DNA of 64,000 nucleotides from Breviolum minutum Mf 1.05b.01 (Eukaryota; Sar; Dinophyceae; Suessiales; Symbiodiniaceae), in contig DF242485.1 of NCBI GenBank assembly GCA_000507305.1, positions 16,610 to 80,609 of the forward strand, given 5' to 3'. The notes beneath the pieces were generated by a model. That model saw only the letters and a program-made list of their open reading frames with translations. It ran no database searches and was not told the DNA's origin. Position numbers and translations under genes: made by a program. Shown here in pieces: positions 1-11,860 of the stretch. Every line of letters begins with the position of its first letter. Position 1 is the stretch's first letter.

Positions 1-1701
1 AAAACAAGTGACCACCTCGGATAAGATTGGGATGATTTGAGATGACGCCCTCCTTTAAATCGGCGAACACCTTTGCTGTCCAAATAGTATTCTACCATCT
101 CCCGGTCTTCGTGCTTTGGGAGCTGATCAGGTCGTGGCATGAACATATGCAAATCCTCAATGCCCTGTTTTCCTGGACTGGGTCAACATCAACCTGTTAA
201 AAAATTATTACAAATACAGGATGCATAAACAAAAGTCCCAACAATTGAACCCATTCTCTTTATATATGTATATATACATATTATATAAATGCATCATGTG
301 TAAAAACCCTTCAGGAAGGCCCATGTGAGGGTGTATCAGGTTCAATTGTTGGGTGAAAACTTCCCTTGGAGAACCATGGTCAGAAACATACATCTTTTAG
401 ACACCCAAACATATACCTATAGGTTCAAAGTCTATAGTTTGGTTTTCAAAGGCGTTTCATACGCATGGTTTTCCAACCAATTTCAAACAAAGGTTCCTGA
501 ATAAAGCCACGTTGGCTTCAATGTAGGCCCTCCATAGTTCTTCATGTTGATTGAATGCCTGTAAGTTTTTACCTGCTTCATAAAAAACTTGAAGGCTGGC
601 AACTCTTGCATAAAACTATTACAAGGCTGTTCAAGTATCCACCACACTTGTAAGGCAGCCGCCACATAAAGTAAAACAAGGGTTCTTGCCGCCATACAAT
701 TCCCTTCCCTCACAGAACGGTACCGAACTTCACCGCTCGGTTGCAGGAAGGACCTCTTTGACGTTCCTCTGTTCCTCGGCCAGAGCGGCAGGAGCGATGG
801 TGATGGATAGGTTCATCCAAAACAGCAATACAAAAAAAATACCTACATGAGATGGTGAGGGATTTGTCCCATATGTTTATAGTNGCAGGAAGGACCTCTT
901 TGACGTTCCTCTGTTCCTCGGCCAGAGCGGCAGGAGCGATGGTGATGGATAGGTTCATCCAAAACAGCAATCAAAAAAAATCCTCATGAGATGGTGAGGG
1001 ATTTGTCCCATATGTTTTATAGTGCAGGACCCAGAAAAAGAAATGTTGCATTTGGAGGGTGCGGCACGTATATCGGTGTTATATATATATATATATATGC
1101 GGTTGTGATAGAACTTACGTATATCTGAACACCAATTTCTCTTTGTCTATCCGTAAAGAAGTTATTTGTATGTGAGAGTATTTGCATTAGATTTGTAAAT
1201 ATTCACTTACTTATTTGCAAAACATACATACATATTCATATTTACAAATCTGATCCAAATACTCTCACATACCAAACAAAAAAACTTTTATGTTTCTGGT
1301 TCAATGGAGAAGGCTCACCACCACGAAGCTAGAACAAACTGGGGCAGCTAAAAACCCCGCTCCCGGGCGAAGACGGCATGTTTGGTACAGGTGCTGGATA
1401 AATCCTTGAGGTGTAAGTATGTCAAGGAGAGGGGACATTTTGATGTCCAATCCCACTGCTAGCCTGTTCAGCAGGGCAGGGTGTCACTTAAATGAAGTTA
1501 AAGAAGAAACGCGTGACATAAACATGTTTTTTTCAATCCCCAACATAAAGAAAACAGGGTCTCGTTTGAATTCTCGGCACCACTATCCTCCACTTCTCCC
1601 AAGGTTACTGACTGGTCCCCGGCGAAGCACTCGACGTGATCCAAAGCACCATTGAATGGAAGCTGATGCTGTGCGAAGATGAGGCACACCAATAAGCCCA
1701 C
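1..1701 (-). CDS. Dinoflagellate-family protein, multi-exon, 3' end cut by window edge
   Basis: I see three coding blocks in transcription order. About 1668-1583 reads HVECFAGDQSV after a CAG acceptor. 703-489 reads AARTLVLLYVAAALQVWW, then LEQPCNSF and YGGPTLKPTWLY. About 184-1 is open to the window edge and reads MFMPRPDQLP and RFKGGRHLKSSQSYPR. The order (an ECFAG-type segment, a hydrophobic stretch followed by an EQP motif, a YG..T.KPTWLY motif, then LK.SQ.YP) matches a large family I remember from Symbiodiniaceae protein predictions; I know no function for it. The hydrophobic block may be a membrane segment or a buried strand. The duplicated piece around the N at 884 lies between the first two blocks, so an exon may be missing or repeated there. 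Splice sites are inferred; family membership rests on memory of its motifs. Confidence 0.55.
719..1022. repeat. Near-perfect duplication flanking a 1-base gap
   Basis: About 85-90 bases starting gcaggaaggacctctttgac occur at 742-830 and again from 885. The gatggtgagggatttgtccc stretch is also found on both sides of the single N at 884. The pattern is typical of two contig ends that overlap but were joined by an N instead of being merged. A true tandem duplication cannot be excluded. Confidence 0.7.
884..884. other. Single-N assembly gap inside a duplication
   Basis: One N between two nearly identical ~140-base stretches; see the repeat entry at 719-1022. Confidence 0.9.
1168..1272. repeat. 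Long inverted repeat with 35-base arms
   Basis: Bases 1168-1202 and 1238-1272 are reverse complements at 33 of 35 positions, starting gtatgtgagagtatttg and ending caaatactctcacatac. The spacer is 35 bases. It looks like a miniature inverted-repeat element inside an intron or intergenic stretch. The region 1021-1580 otherwise holds only an AT microsatellite (about 1080-1098). Confidence 0.8.
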
Positions 1702-2045
1702 AACCTAAATTTCATACTGGAAAGCAATTTGGGGATGAACAGGAGAATCCCCAAGTGTTGGTCCTAATCCTAAATTGCGGCCCTTCCACCTTTACGGTCT
1801 TTTGGGAGGATCAGTTCACAACAAAGTTGATAAACTTCACCCAAAACAAGCCTGAACGTGTTGGTCCACTTTGGGGGGTCTTCACCTTTGCAAGACTTTC
1901 CTAAATTTTGCCCCCCCAAATCAAGACAAATCAAGTTTGATCCTTTTGGGGCGATCTTGAAATGATACATGCTTTACTAGCATGAGTCCACCACCCAAAC
2001 AAAAACAACAAAACAGTGCAGGTAAAAACCTTACTGTAATCCGAG

Positions 2046-2343
2046 CTAGAAAACTGCTGGTGCCTTCATAGCACGTAACCCTGCTAAAATATTAGCCCGT
2101 TGTTGCTGCCGAAACGTTGAGGGCTTTTGCGCTTCAGCAAACTTAAGCTGAGCTGTGCTTTGTCGCACTGCCGACTTCTTAGATACACGATTGCTCTTCC
2201 CTATTGGACCCGGAAAGCCAATCCCACTTGATCACCAAACGCTTTTCCAGACAGTTTGATCCGTTGTGATCTTTTATTCCCATGCGGTACAACAACATAG
2301 GTAAGTCATGAATCATAAGAGTAGAATGCAACTCACTATATAT

Positions 2344-2375
<32 letters not shown>

Positions 2376-5300
2376 TTAAATAGATATATATACTTGTATG
2401 ACATATGTGATGTGCGCCAAGCTCCACAGATCTGGTGCGCCTGGGCATTCTTTCTTTTTCGCCACCTGGCAGGAGGTGAGCTGAATGCGAGAGCATCAGG
2501 ACAAAGTGACTGGAGAGGGGCTTCACTTGTTTGTTTTTAACTACAGTCAAATCATAGAAATGAATCCTGAAAAAGGTGTATGAGTGAAAAAGATGTTCAG
2601 CCATTCTTCGTTTTTGAACCGTGGTCTGATGATTGACATATTCAGGAATACACTTCACAAATAGATAGATCTTTTTGTAGCTGGAACCCTTTCAGCGGAA
2701 TCTATCACAAAAAATATAAATTCAAAAAAATACAAACTAAAACTGGTTCTTGGTATTGGCTTAACCCTGTCAAAAGTTTCATGACTAGTGAGGTTTGGAA
2801 ACCCTGAACGGATTTATTATTGGTGGGGCCTGGAACGTTCTCACCCAAAACATCTATTGTTGGTGCATGGTGTTGCAGCACTTCACAATCCCATTAAGTG
2901 GTTGGGACCCTTTTAGAAGCAATCCATCATTAAAAGCATTTTGGGGTTTTGTTGGGGCAATTCATCTCTTATAACGGGTGGGCGTGGTGAAGCGACTTTT
3001 TTCCTGCGCAGAAGCACTTGGCAGATTCCAAACAGCGAGCCGATACATCTAAGCCTATAGTAAAGAGTTTCCCTGGTGTAACTCTCGCAAAAGCAGGTAT
3101 GGCTGCCCAGTTTGGGTCTGCATGCCGATCCCCCATGGCTTGGAACTATAGATAACGGAAAGCCCATATTGGCGTAACTGCAAAATGCAACAAACATCAA
3201 ACGGTGTTCTCACCGTCTTGACCCAAAAAGAACTCACTTATTTACACCTCCGCATCTTGCTTGATCCATGCAAACTGCCCAAGCATCGCGAGGGTTCCCC
3301 ACCTTCTTCCAGCTGACTTGTCCTTGACGGCCGGAATCTGGGCACTTCTTGATATAGTAGGCTCGCTTTTGGAGCAAGACATCCACCAACACTTCACTAA
3401 GCTCTCCCCGAGTATTACGCGACATACACTTCACAGTATAACTGTGAAGACCACGGTGCACTCTGTCTGGCTGTGGGCGAGCGTTGATTGGAATCTCCTT
3501 AAGGCAATAGTTTCTGTAGACCTAAACAGGTTTTGGGGCAGACACCTTAAACACGACCCAAAATTAGAAACCATTTTTTGATTGGGTTTTGAACAATTCT
3601 TTGGCCAATGTTTGACATATTACATATGTATATTTGTGACCTTGAGTTATAGCAGCCTTCAAAAAACCCACCTCCGGTACATGAGATGTTTTTTTCAGAA
3701 ACATCCTTCTTGCTCTTCTTGGCCTTGACACGCTTGCCCTTGCCCTTGCGTGTACCACGTTTGAAGGGCCCTGGATTTGGCAGCACTTTTGGTCTTGGAG
3801 TTGCCATCTGGAATCTTGCCCTGGCGGGGATGGTCGGTCTGGCGTGTGGAAGCAGAGATGTTAGAACATGAAAAGAATAATCTCTTTAAGAACAGCACCT
3901 GGAGTCCGACAAAAGGTGAAGGGTCTTTTGCTAATCGATGGGTTACTGCTTCCAGAAATGCTGGCGTTTCAAGTGCAGGAGACTTCAATGAGCAGGGTTG
4001 CGAAGGAACCCCATGAGAGGTCACTACCCCATGAGCAGATAAGATATCTTCCAAATTCTTCTCCTCAGATGTGAGGCAATTTGCTTAATCTAGTTTTTTG
4101 AATCAATTCCACATGGTATCACATACGCTTAAACAACCTAAAGGCAATCGAGGTGCTGAATCATCCATATCTGCAGGGCTGTTCTCCTGCGAATTTGAAA
4201 CAGTGAAGGTTACCCGGTATAATGATTACCCTTTGATTTTCGAAACCTTGGAAAAAGACTTTATTGTCATCACTTTTTCGTTAGAAATTTAGAACTCACA
4301 TATTATAGCCCAGACCTCATCATCAGAGTCGCTTGGATCAGCCTTCGAATCAGAACTTTCATGATCGCTGTAGTTCCTCTTCTTGCGGAGCTGTTCTTCA
4401 ATTGGGCGATCACCTGGAAGTTCTAAAGTATCTGAGTCGGAATGAAAAGATTCCTCCTCCTCATCAGGGTTCCATTTTTGATGGACAAACTCCGCACCAG
4501 CTGATACTCTAATGTAGTATATAAGTGTCCAATCCCATCCAAACCAGTGCAAGGTTTTGTCCATCAAAAGTCTGTTTTGGGCCATTATAGAATCTAAGCC
4601 CCAAGGGAAGACATTGAACAACAAACAAACAAAATCTTTACCAAACTCAAACAAATTTCTACAGTGAGATATATATATATATATATACCCGTGGTCCTGA
4701 CGATCTTGATTGTTCTCACCTCCATCCGTGCCATCATCAGAGTAAACCACACTGCTACCCTTCGCGGCGGGTGTGGATGATAGAGATTCCGGCACAGGCG
4801 ACGTAGGCATGGAATCATCATCGGAATCCTCCCCACCATCAGCAATTGGTTGTGGCTCCTCCTGTCAGGGCCCATATTCAATACCATAAATACCTAAAGA
4901 GCTGTTCAAAGGAATACTAATACATGATCAGAATTATCTAACCAAGAACGGGTGGATACTTCACCGTATATTCGAAGTAGTTATTGAAGTAAGTGGAAAC
5001 TACCAACCTCTTCATCAGCCCCACTGGTTTCAGTATCATTTGCATCCATCGCAACCACAGCTTCTTTGGAAGCCTGACGAGCCTAAGTAACACAGCGCTA
5101 TGGGTAGGATCAGTCTTGGAAGGTAAAGTGTTTCATTATTAAAGATCCCTATAGAATTAAAATATATGGTTAAAACCTTACTGGTGCCTTTTCCATTTTT
5201 CCACCTAGAGTCATGTGAAGATGGGCTTGGTTGAAGGAAGCTCTTCAACTCTGCAACCCGCAAATGACCCCGCGCCTCAGGAGCTGATGGTATTCTGAAC

Positions 5301-6003
5301 TTTGGAAAAGTGACCCTTGGCCCAAAGCTATAAGTTTAGGGTGCAAAAAGGAGGTGGATAGCAAAACTACTCATTAAACACCTAGTGTCCATTCCGCCAC
5401 AAGTACCTTAAAGCTCCCAAAAGCCTGGTAAGTCGACGGCTCTCTTCCCTGGCCAACTCAACCTTGTCAATTCGGGGAAGCTCTTTCTTAGGATCCGTCA
5501 GAGACACCTTGCTGTTCATAGTGATCCAACATGAGCAGCATATCAGTTAACAGCAATCCAGAAGGGACACGGTCTGGCCATGTCTCGCAAATCGGCTTCA
5601 ACCACACATAGTTGCTAGCAATGTCCTACCATCAGGGGCTAAGGCTACATACAAATATGAATATATACACCTTATATTGAAATACACGCTTACCAAAATG
5701 GACTCAAATCTTTTTTGCAACAAAAACAGGGAAGTGTCCTTGTAGGTTGGGCGTGTGCAACCATCAGGGTCTTCCATTACCACCAAATACTTACCCGCCA
5801 AAGCACCCTGGGCTATGAGGGCCATCGCACGTGGTGGGAGCTCATGGCGAACCTTTCGAGCAAAGATTTCCTTAGGTCTTTTGATTCAAATTACCAATAT
5901 ATATGAACTCTTTTTTGGGGAGGCCCAGTAACATTTGTTTTGGGACATTTTTGGGACAAGTAGCCACTTGCTCCTTGGTCCACGCGACCTTGCCATGTCC
6001 TAG
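2046..6003 (-). CDS. Multi-exon gene, acidic/Ser-rich and Lys-rich product, unknown function
   Basis: Many short exons on one strand read into each other. Approximate exons are: 6003-5932 (HGKVAWTKEQVATCPKNVPKQ is too long to be one motif; core VAWTKEQVATCPKN); 5879-5697 (EIFARKVRHELPPRAM, then YLVVMEDPDGC), joined to the first in phase 2; about 5629-5550 (NYVWLKPICETWPDRV); about 5510-5405 (SLTDPKKELPRIDKVELA); 5326-5177 (FPKFRIPSAPEARGH); about 5096-5006 (ARQASKEAVVAMDANDTE); 4863-4686 (ADGGEDSDDDS); about 4510-4292 (KWNPDEEEESFHSDSD); about 4074-3895; about 3835-3690 (KGKGKRVKAKKSKK); about 3490-3240 (GELSEVLVDVLLQKRAYY); about 2475-2402 (KKKECPGAPDLWSLAHITY); and a last exon ending in TAG at 2046 (TAQLKFAEAQKPSTFRQQ). 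Alternating acidic and basic segments suggest a nuclear, protein- or nucleic-acid-binding role, but I recognise no domain. Further exons may lie up to about 6930. Several joins are uncertain, and two frames compete near 3750 and 2200. Confidence 0.5.
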
Positions 6004-6438
6004 GATTTGTCATTCATGGGTGAAAAAAATGGGGGGAGTAACACAAAACGAACAGGCTTAATCTGTACCCACATTTCCCAGATCATACAAACATAAAAAA
6101 CATTAATTATATGTTGATTTTGCACCAAAGGTCGCACAGACTTCCAATTTTCTGGACCATGATTTGGACCCAACGGCAGAACTGACGATGGTTGCATGTA
6201 GGCCATAACTGAAAAACGCGGCAAATAGGAGTTCGAGCGCTTGAGCTAATGCACTCGGACACGTTCTTGACTCATGCTATAGCAAATATATTTATGCCTT
6301 TTTTTTGGGAAGCAATGTCAAAGTCCCCACATGGGTTTACATCTTATACAGTTCAAATTGCAAAACCATATATATATATATAGATATTTTTAATATACAT
6401 GCATTATAGTGTTTTCAATCCAACCCCGGAAACCTTTT

Positions 6439-6930
6439 TTAATGACCCTTAAAACTCCTTGCCACCCACGTCATCGTTCCCACGTGCACGCTGCACCTTC
6501 CACCCGAGGAAGATTGGATCTTCAACTTCTCGGCCTTTGAGAGCAAGCGCTGATTTTTCTTTAGTCTCCACAAAATGGAAAATGGAAGAATCATTTTGCA
6601 AACATTGGTGAGGGAAATCAAGAAATCATTGAAGTATTCATCAAGGATATGATATATTTTTTTGTTTTGTTGTATTTCCAAAATGCAAGGACTCGTGTGG
6701 GAAACATTGGCAGAACTGAAAAACTCGCTGTTCTTTTTAACGCCTGCAAATCCTTTCAGATCTTTAAGTATGGTATCTACAATCGACTGCTTTCCCATGG
6801 GCCTCCCTACTCCCTAGGCTGGAATTTAAGGGCCCCTGCAGAAAATGTAGGGCTTCTCTTTCACCAAGCCAACATGCACATGGGCACGCGTGTCGGTGCA
6901 ACCCCTGTAATTTGCGATGGCTCTTAAAAT
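6439..6930 (-). CDS. Possible upstream exons of the 2-6 kb gene
   Basis: On the minus strand 6798-6720 reads GKQSIVDTILKDLKGFAGV and about 6560-6439 reads NQRLLSKAEKLKIQSSSG, ending at a stop at 6439. Between them the frame is open but hydrophobic and intron-like. The strand and position fit a 5' part of the gene downstream, but I could not find a phase-consistent join. The codons look protein-like; no domain is recognised. Confidence 0.25.
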
Positions 6931-6934
6931 ATTT

Positions 6935-7443
6935 TTCATGTTTTTTCTTTTTGCCAGGCGCAGTAAAACAGTACAATGTTAACTTCCCCAGAAGTTGGAA
7001 CATGTTGGGGCCCCACACCTGAAGAAAAATATATTGGAAGGTTATAGGTGGCCAAGATCTGTTTTTTTTGCCCTACTGGCTCTACTTCTAGATTTGTCAA
7101 CTTTAGGTATAATTGAATATTCCATCGTATTGAAGCAATGCCATCGCAAAATTACTTGCCTGGAATTAAGGCTTGGTCCTGAAAGCAGGCCGAAAGCACA
7201 TGCTTCCAGCAAAAAAACTATAAGGCGCCAAACACCCAGCCAAAAATGCAAATCACCAAAAACATATTCTACGCAGATAACACGTTTACTGATGACAACT
7301 ATCCGTTTTACACTCCCAACAAACCTTAATTATAGGTATGCTGCTCGGTTTGCGGTTTTGAACATGGTGCGTATAGGTTTTCTGTTTTTTATTGTTATCA
7401 AAGGAAGTTTAGTGGCAAACTTCCGATATACGAACTTTTGGGT
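6935..7443. other. No supported feature
   Basis: Short open frames exist on both strands, but none shows convincing splice sites or motifs. The stretch is moderately AT-rich and leads into the trinucleotide repeat before the gap. Confidence 0.5.
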
Positions 7444-7535
7444 AGCCTGACAGGAATAGTAGTCCTAGCAATAGTAGTCGTAGCAGTAGTAGTCGTAGCA
7501 GTGGTAGTCCTAGTAGTAGTAGTCCTAGTAGTAGT
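7444..7535. repeat. Degenerate GTA/GTC trinucleotide repeat at gap edge
   Basis: Units of agtagtcctag and agtagtcgtag run continuously into the 808-base gap. Collapse of this repeat is the likely cause of the gap. Confidence 0.9.
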
Positions 7536-8343
7536 NNNNNNNNNNNNNNNNNNNNNNNNNNNNNNNNNNNNNNNNNNNNNNNNNNNNNNNNNNNNNNNNN
7601 NNNNNNNNNNNNNNNNNNNNNNNNNNNNNNNNNNNNNNNNNNNNNNNNNNNNNNNNNNNNNNNNNNNNNNNNNNNNNNNNNNNNNNNNNNNNNNNNNNNN
7701 NNNNNNNNNNNNNNNNNNNNNNNNNNNNNNNNNNNNNNNNNNNNNNNNNNNNNNNNNNNNNNNNNNNNNNNNNNNNNNNNNNNNNNNNNNNNNNNNNNNN
7801 NNNNNNNNNNNNNNNNNNNNNNNNNNNNNNNNNNNNNNNNNNNNNNNNNNNNNNNNNNNNNNNNNNNNNNNNNNNNNNNNNNNNNNNNNNNNNNNNNNNN
7901 NNNNNNNNNNNNNNNNNNNNNNNNNNNNNNNNNNNNNNNNNNNNNNNNNNNNNNNNNNNNNNNNNNNNNNNNNNNNNNNNNNNNNNNNNNNNNNNNNNNN
8001 NNNNNNNNNNNNNNNNNNNNNNNNNNNNNNNNNNNNNNNNNNNNNNNNNNNNNNNNNNNNNNNNNNNNNNNNNNNNNNNNNNNNNNNNNNNNNNNNNNNN
8101 NNNNNNNNNNNNNNNNNNNNNNNNNNNNNNNNNNNNNNNNNNNNNNNNNNNNNNNNNNNNNNNNNNNNNNNNNNNNNNNNNNNNNNNNNNNNNNNNNNNN
8201 NNNNNNNNNNNNNNNNNNNNNNNNNNNNNNNNNNNNNNNNNNNNNNNNNNNNNNNNNNNNNNNNNNNNNNNNNNNNNNNNNNNNNNNNNNNNNNNNNNNN
8301 NNNNNNNNNNNNNNNNNNNNNNNNNNNNNNNNNNNNNNNNNNN
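7536..8343. other. Assembly gap, 808 N
   Basis: An unbroken run of N flanked by a trinucleotide repeat on the left and a ~106-base tandem repeat on the right. Confidence 1.
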
Positions 8344-8563
8344 CGCATTGTAAATGACGTTGCATATGTGATGCGGATCAATCATGAGATTCATGTTGCG
8401 TGGCAGGCGCAGTATTTGGTCAGGTTGGAGGGTGATGCTTGTTGCTCCCCACATTGTAAACGACGTTTCATATGTGATGCGGATCAAGCATGCGATGCAT
8501 ATTGCGTGGCTGGCGCAGTATTTGGTGAGGTTGCAGGGTGATGCCTGTTGCTCCGCGCAGCAT
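8344..8563. repeat. Tandem repeat, about 106-base unit, two copies visible
   Basis: The unit contains cattgtaaa.gacgtt, catatgtgatgcggatcaa, and gcgcagtatttggt.aggtt. Copies start at about 8346 and 8452. The array starts at the gap edge, so its full length is unknown. Confidence 0.85.
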
Positions 8564-8694
8564 GATACTTAATATTGTGTAATCGTATGACTTGTCATAT
8601 ACTGTAACCGTATGACAAAAAACGTATTTACCAGTAACGCATGCGCATATTCCGTGGCTCAAATATACTACAGCAAGAAGTATCTAAGCAGCAA

Positions 8695-8915
8695 CACTCA
8701 TTTTCTCGAGTAGCAGCATGACATGTAACCTAGTGTCACCGAATGTCATATTACGTAGCTAACAAATAAAACCAATAATACAACGTACTTAACCAATTGC
8801 CCAATAGCACTCATTTTCTCGGGTAGCAGCATGACATGTAACATAGTGTTACCGAATGACATATTACGTAGTAAACAAATAAAACCAATACTACAACGTA
8901 CTTAACCAATATAAC
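8695..8915. repeat. Direct duplication, about 113-base unit
   Basis: cactcattttctcg.gtagca, followed by gcatgacatgtaac and ending near caacgtacttaaccaat, occurs at 8695 and again at 8808. The two copies are close to identical. Confidence 0.85.
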
Positions 8916-8969
8916 TAATACAACGAAAGTACCATCAAGGGGCAGCCATGGATCAAGCAATTTGGTTGC

Positions 8970-9325
8970 TCCGCAGTGCGTACGCCGCTGTGGGTTGCGC
9001 ATTGCGTTCGGCGCATCCGAATGCTGAGGAAGTTTCGTCTCTCTGCAGCGCGCACGCCGCTGTGGGCTGCGTGTTGCCTTCGTCGCATCCGAATGCCGAC
9101 GATTTTCGTTGCTCTGCAGTGCGCACGCCGCTGTGGGTTGCGTATTGCGTTTGTTGCTTCCGAATGCGGAAGAATTTCGTCTCTTTGCACCATTTCGTTG
9201 CTCTGCGGTGCGCACGCCGCTGTGGGCTGCGCATTGCTGCGTTACATCCGAATGCCGGAGAGTGTCGTTGCTCTGCATCGCGCACGCCGCTGTGGGCTGC
9301 GCGTTGCCTTGTTGCATCCGTATGT
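8970..9325. repeat. GC-rich tandem repeat with CGCACGCCGCTGTGGG core
   Basis: The core gcacgccgctgtgggctgcg or a one-base variant occurs five times, about 69-92 bases apart, each followed by a short spacer containing ccgaatgc. It gives long artefactual open frames on both strands. It is much more GC-rich than its surroundings. Confidence 0.85.
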
Positions 9326-9329
9326 TTAC

Positions 9330-9719
9330 AGGGAATGTTTTCCAGGTAGACGGTTTATATAGTTATTAACAGGGAAAGCTTTTACATTGTTATTTTATAG
9401 TTAACAGAGACTGTTTTATGTGAAGTTGTGCTTAGGCTTCCTGTAATTTTCCAAAAAGGGGTCTCTGAAGGAAGTCCATTTTTCCTGTCGTTAGGTATAA
9501 CAACCCGAGGAAGTGGGTCTAATTGTCCAACAGTTGACACAGAGCAGTCTTGTTCGCCTTGTAACCGTTTGTTTCGATGGTGAGCACACTGAGCAGAATA
9601 TGAACAGTTCGAGTCTCAGTGCTAAGCATTTGGAGTTGCAGAGCATTCATGTTGCATTTGCAGAGCATTCACGTGAAATTTCATTTGCATAGCAAGCGCT
9701 CATCTGCACAGCATTTGCA
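9330..9719. other. No supported feature
   Basis: Non-repetitive sequence between two tandem arrays. gcattcat/gcatttgcac motifs recur near 9640-9720, where the next repeat begins. I see no gene. Confidence 0.5.
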
Positions 9720-9739
9720 CTTGTTCTTCTTGTTGTTGT

Positions 9740-10250
9740 TGTTCTTGTTGTTTCTGTTGGAGATGTCATTGTGCGAGTTACTGATTCTGTGGTGTTCATG
9801 CTCTTATGGTTTGCTGCTTTGCCTGCCATTGTTGGACTTGCTGGAGGCTTGTGTTTTTGTTGTTGTCGTCGTCGTTGTTGTTGGAGATGTCATGGTGGGA
9901 GCTTCAGTTTCTGCGGTGTTGCTGCTCTTATGGTTTGGTGCTTTGCTTCCCAGTGTTGGACTTGCTGGAGGCTTGTGTTTTTGTTGGTGTCGTCGTCGTT
10001 GTCTGTTGGAGATGTCATTGTGCGAGTTTCTGATTCTGCGGTGTTCATGCTCTTATGGTTTGCTGCTTTGCCTGCCATTGTTGGACTTGCTGGAGGCTTG
10101 TGTTTTTGTTGTTGTCGTCGTCGTTGTTGTTGGAGATGTCTTGGTGAGAGCTTCAGTTTCTGCGGTGTTGATACTCTTATGGTTTGGTGCTTTGCTTCCC
10201 AGTGTTGGACTTGCTGGAGGCTTGTGTTTTTGTTGTTGCTGTTGTTGTTA
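9740..10250. repeat. Higher-order tandem repeat: 251-base unit of two ~126-base monomers
   Basis: tgttggacttgctggaggct recurs about every 126 bases. The versions preceded by gctttgcctgccat and gctttgcttcccag alternate, and each type repeats after about 251 bases (near 9815/10066 and 9941/10192). The monomers carry tgttgttgtcgtcgtcg microsatellite runs. Confidence 0.85.
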
Positions 10251-10589
10251 TTGTTGATGTTGTTTCTTTTTCAATGTTTCAGGTGCAGGCTAGTACCGAT
10301 GTTTATGTGTTGTGAGAGTTGCATTCACAGCAGACATTGCTTGCAGTTTGAAATGCATCGTGAGCATCTGTCACTTTTTCAATTTGCTGTGCAGAAGCTG
10401 TCAGAATAGTAGTAGTAATTCTCGGAATCAAAGCAGCAAAAAAGGCACTCGCAGCAATTGGTCCTGTCAGACCAAGAGGTTTTTCAGATTCAGCTTCTGA
10501 TTTTCACAAGTAAACTGCGCAACAAAGCAAAGCAACAATGAAGCAGATTTACAAGTAAAAGACCGTTGTAAAGCAGATTTACAAGTAAG

Positions 10590-11860
10590 AGACCGTTGTA
10601 CGGCAGGGTCGTTATGACGGTCTGTACTATTTGCGTTGCTTCTGATTCCCTGGTAAGCAGAAGCTGTAAGACTTATCCCGCCACCCAGACAAAACAAAAC
10701 ACTTCGGGGGAAGCAAGCCTGCGTCCGGGGAAGTCTAAAATGAGAAGCAGAGTTTTGTGGAGACATCTTGAGGGGATTTGGTGAAATGATGACATTGGAG
10801 CTGAAGACTACAAAAAGAATGAGTACAATTTGAGCTGTACATTTCCCTACAAAGAGGATAACAGGAATGAACCAAGTTGTGTGTGACGTTGCGGTCCGCA
10901 CTATTTGCGTTGCTTCTGATGCCCCGGTAAGCAGAAGCTGTAAGACTTATCCCGTCACCCAGACAAAACAAAACAATTGGACGGGGGAAGCAAGCCTGCG
11001 TCCGGGGAAGTCTAAAATGAGAAGCAGAGTTTTGTGGAGACATCTTGAGGGAATATGGTGAAATAATGACATTGGAGCTGAAGACTACAAAAAGAATGAT
11101 TGCAATTTAAGCTTTACCTTTCGCTACAAAAAGGTTAACAGGAATGAACCAAGTTGTGTGTGACGTTGCGGTCCGCACTATTTGCGTTGCCTCTGATGCC
11201 CCGGTAAGCAGAAGCTGTAAGACTTATCCCGTCACCCAGACAAGACAAAACAATTGGACGGGGGAAGCAAGCCTGCGTCCGGGGAAGTCTAAAATGAGAA
11301 GCAGAGTTTTGTGGAGACATCTTGAGGGAATATGGTGAAATAATGACATTGGAGCTGAAGACTACAAAAATTGAAAAGAATGATTACAATTTGAGCTTTA
11401 CAGAGCTGAAAACTACAAAAAAGAATGACTACAATTTGAGCTTTACATTTCGCGAGAAACAGGAGAACGGGAACGAGCAAGGTTGTGTGTGACGTTGCGG
11501 TCCGCACGGGAGCAGTAATTCTGTGTCTGGAGAAGTCTAAAAATAGAGAAGTAGAGTTTGATCGGAGAGGTCTTGAGGGGATTTGGTGAAATGGTAACAT
11601 AGGAGCTGAAGATCGCTACTACTACTTGAATGACTACGATTTGAGCTTTACAGAGCTGAAGAGTACAACAAGGTTGTGTGGGACGTTGCGGTCCCCACTA
11701 TTTGCGTTGCTTCTGATGCCCCGGTAAGCAGAAGCTGTAAGACTTATCCCGTCACCCAGACAAAACAAAACAATTGGACGGGGGAAGCAAGCCTGCGTCC
11801 GGGGAAGTCTAAGAGGAGAAGCAGAGTTTTGTGGTGACATCTTGATGGGTTGACTTGTAT
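10590..11860. repeat. Tandem repeat, about 277-base unit, three full and one diverged copy plus a partial
   Basis: Each unit contains actatttgcgttgcttctga, ggtaagcagaagctgtaaga and gcctgcgtccggggaagtct. The first motif is found near 10627, 10901, 11178 and 11698. The segment at about 11490-11630 is a truncated, diverged unit. The array ends about 750 bases before the Helitron-like frame, which has its own internal repeats. Confidence 0.9.

Noticed and set aside
7398-8541. Long open frames on both strands across 7.4-8.5 kb
   Set aside because: They consist almost entirely of N translated as X plus a trinucleotide repeat.
9619-10409. Two 212-codon Cys/Val/Leu-rich frames
   Set aside because: Low-complexity translations of the 251-base tandem repeat and its TTG microsatellites.
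8344-11860. Possible CRISPR array because of regularly spaced repeats
   Set aside because: Units are directly tandem without unique spacers, and the context is eukaryotic.
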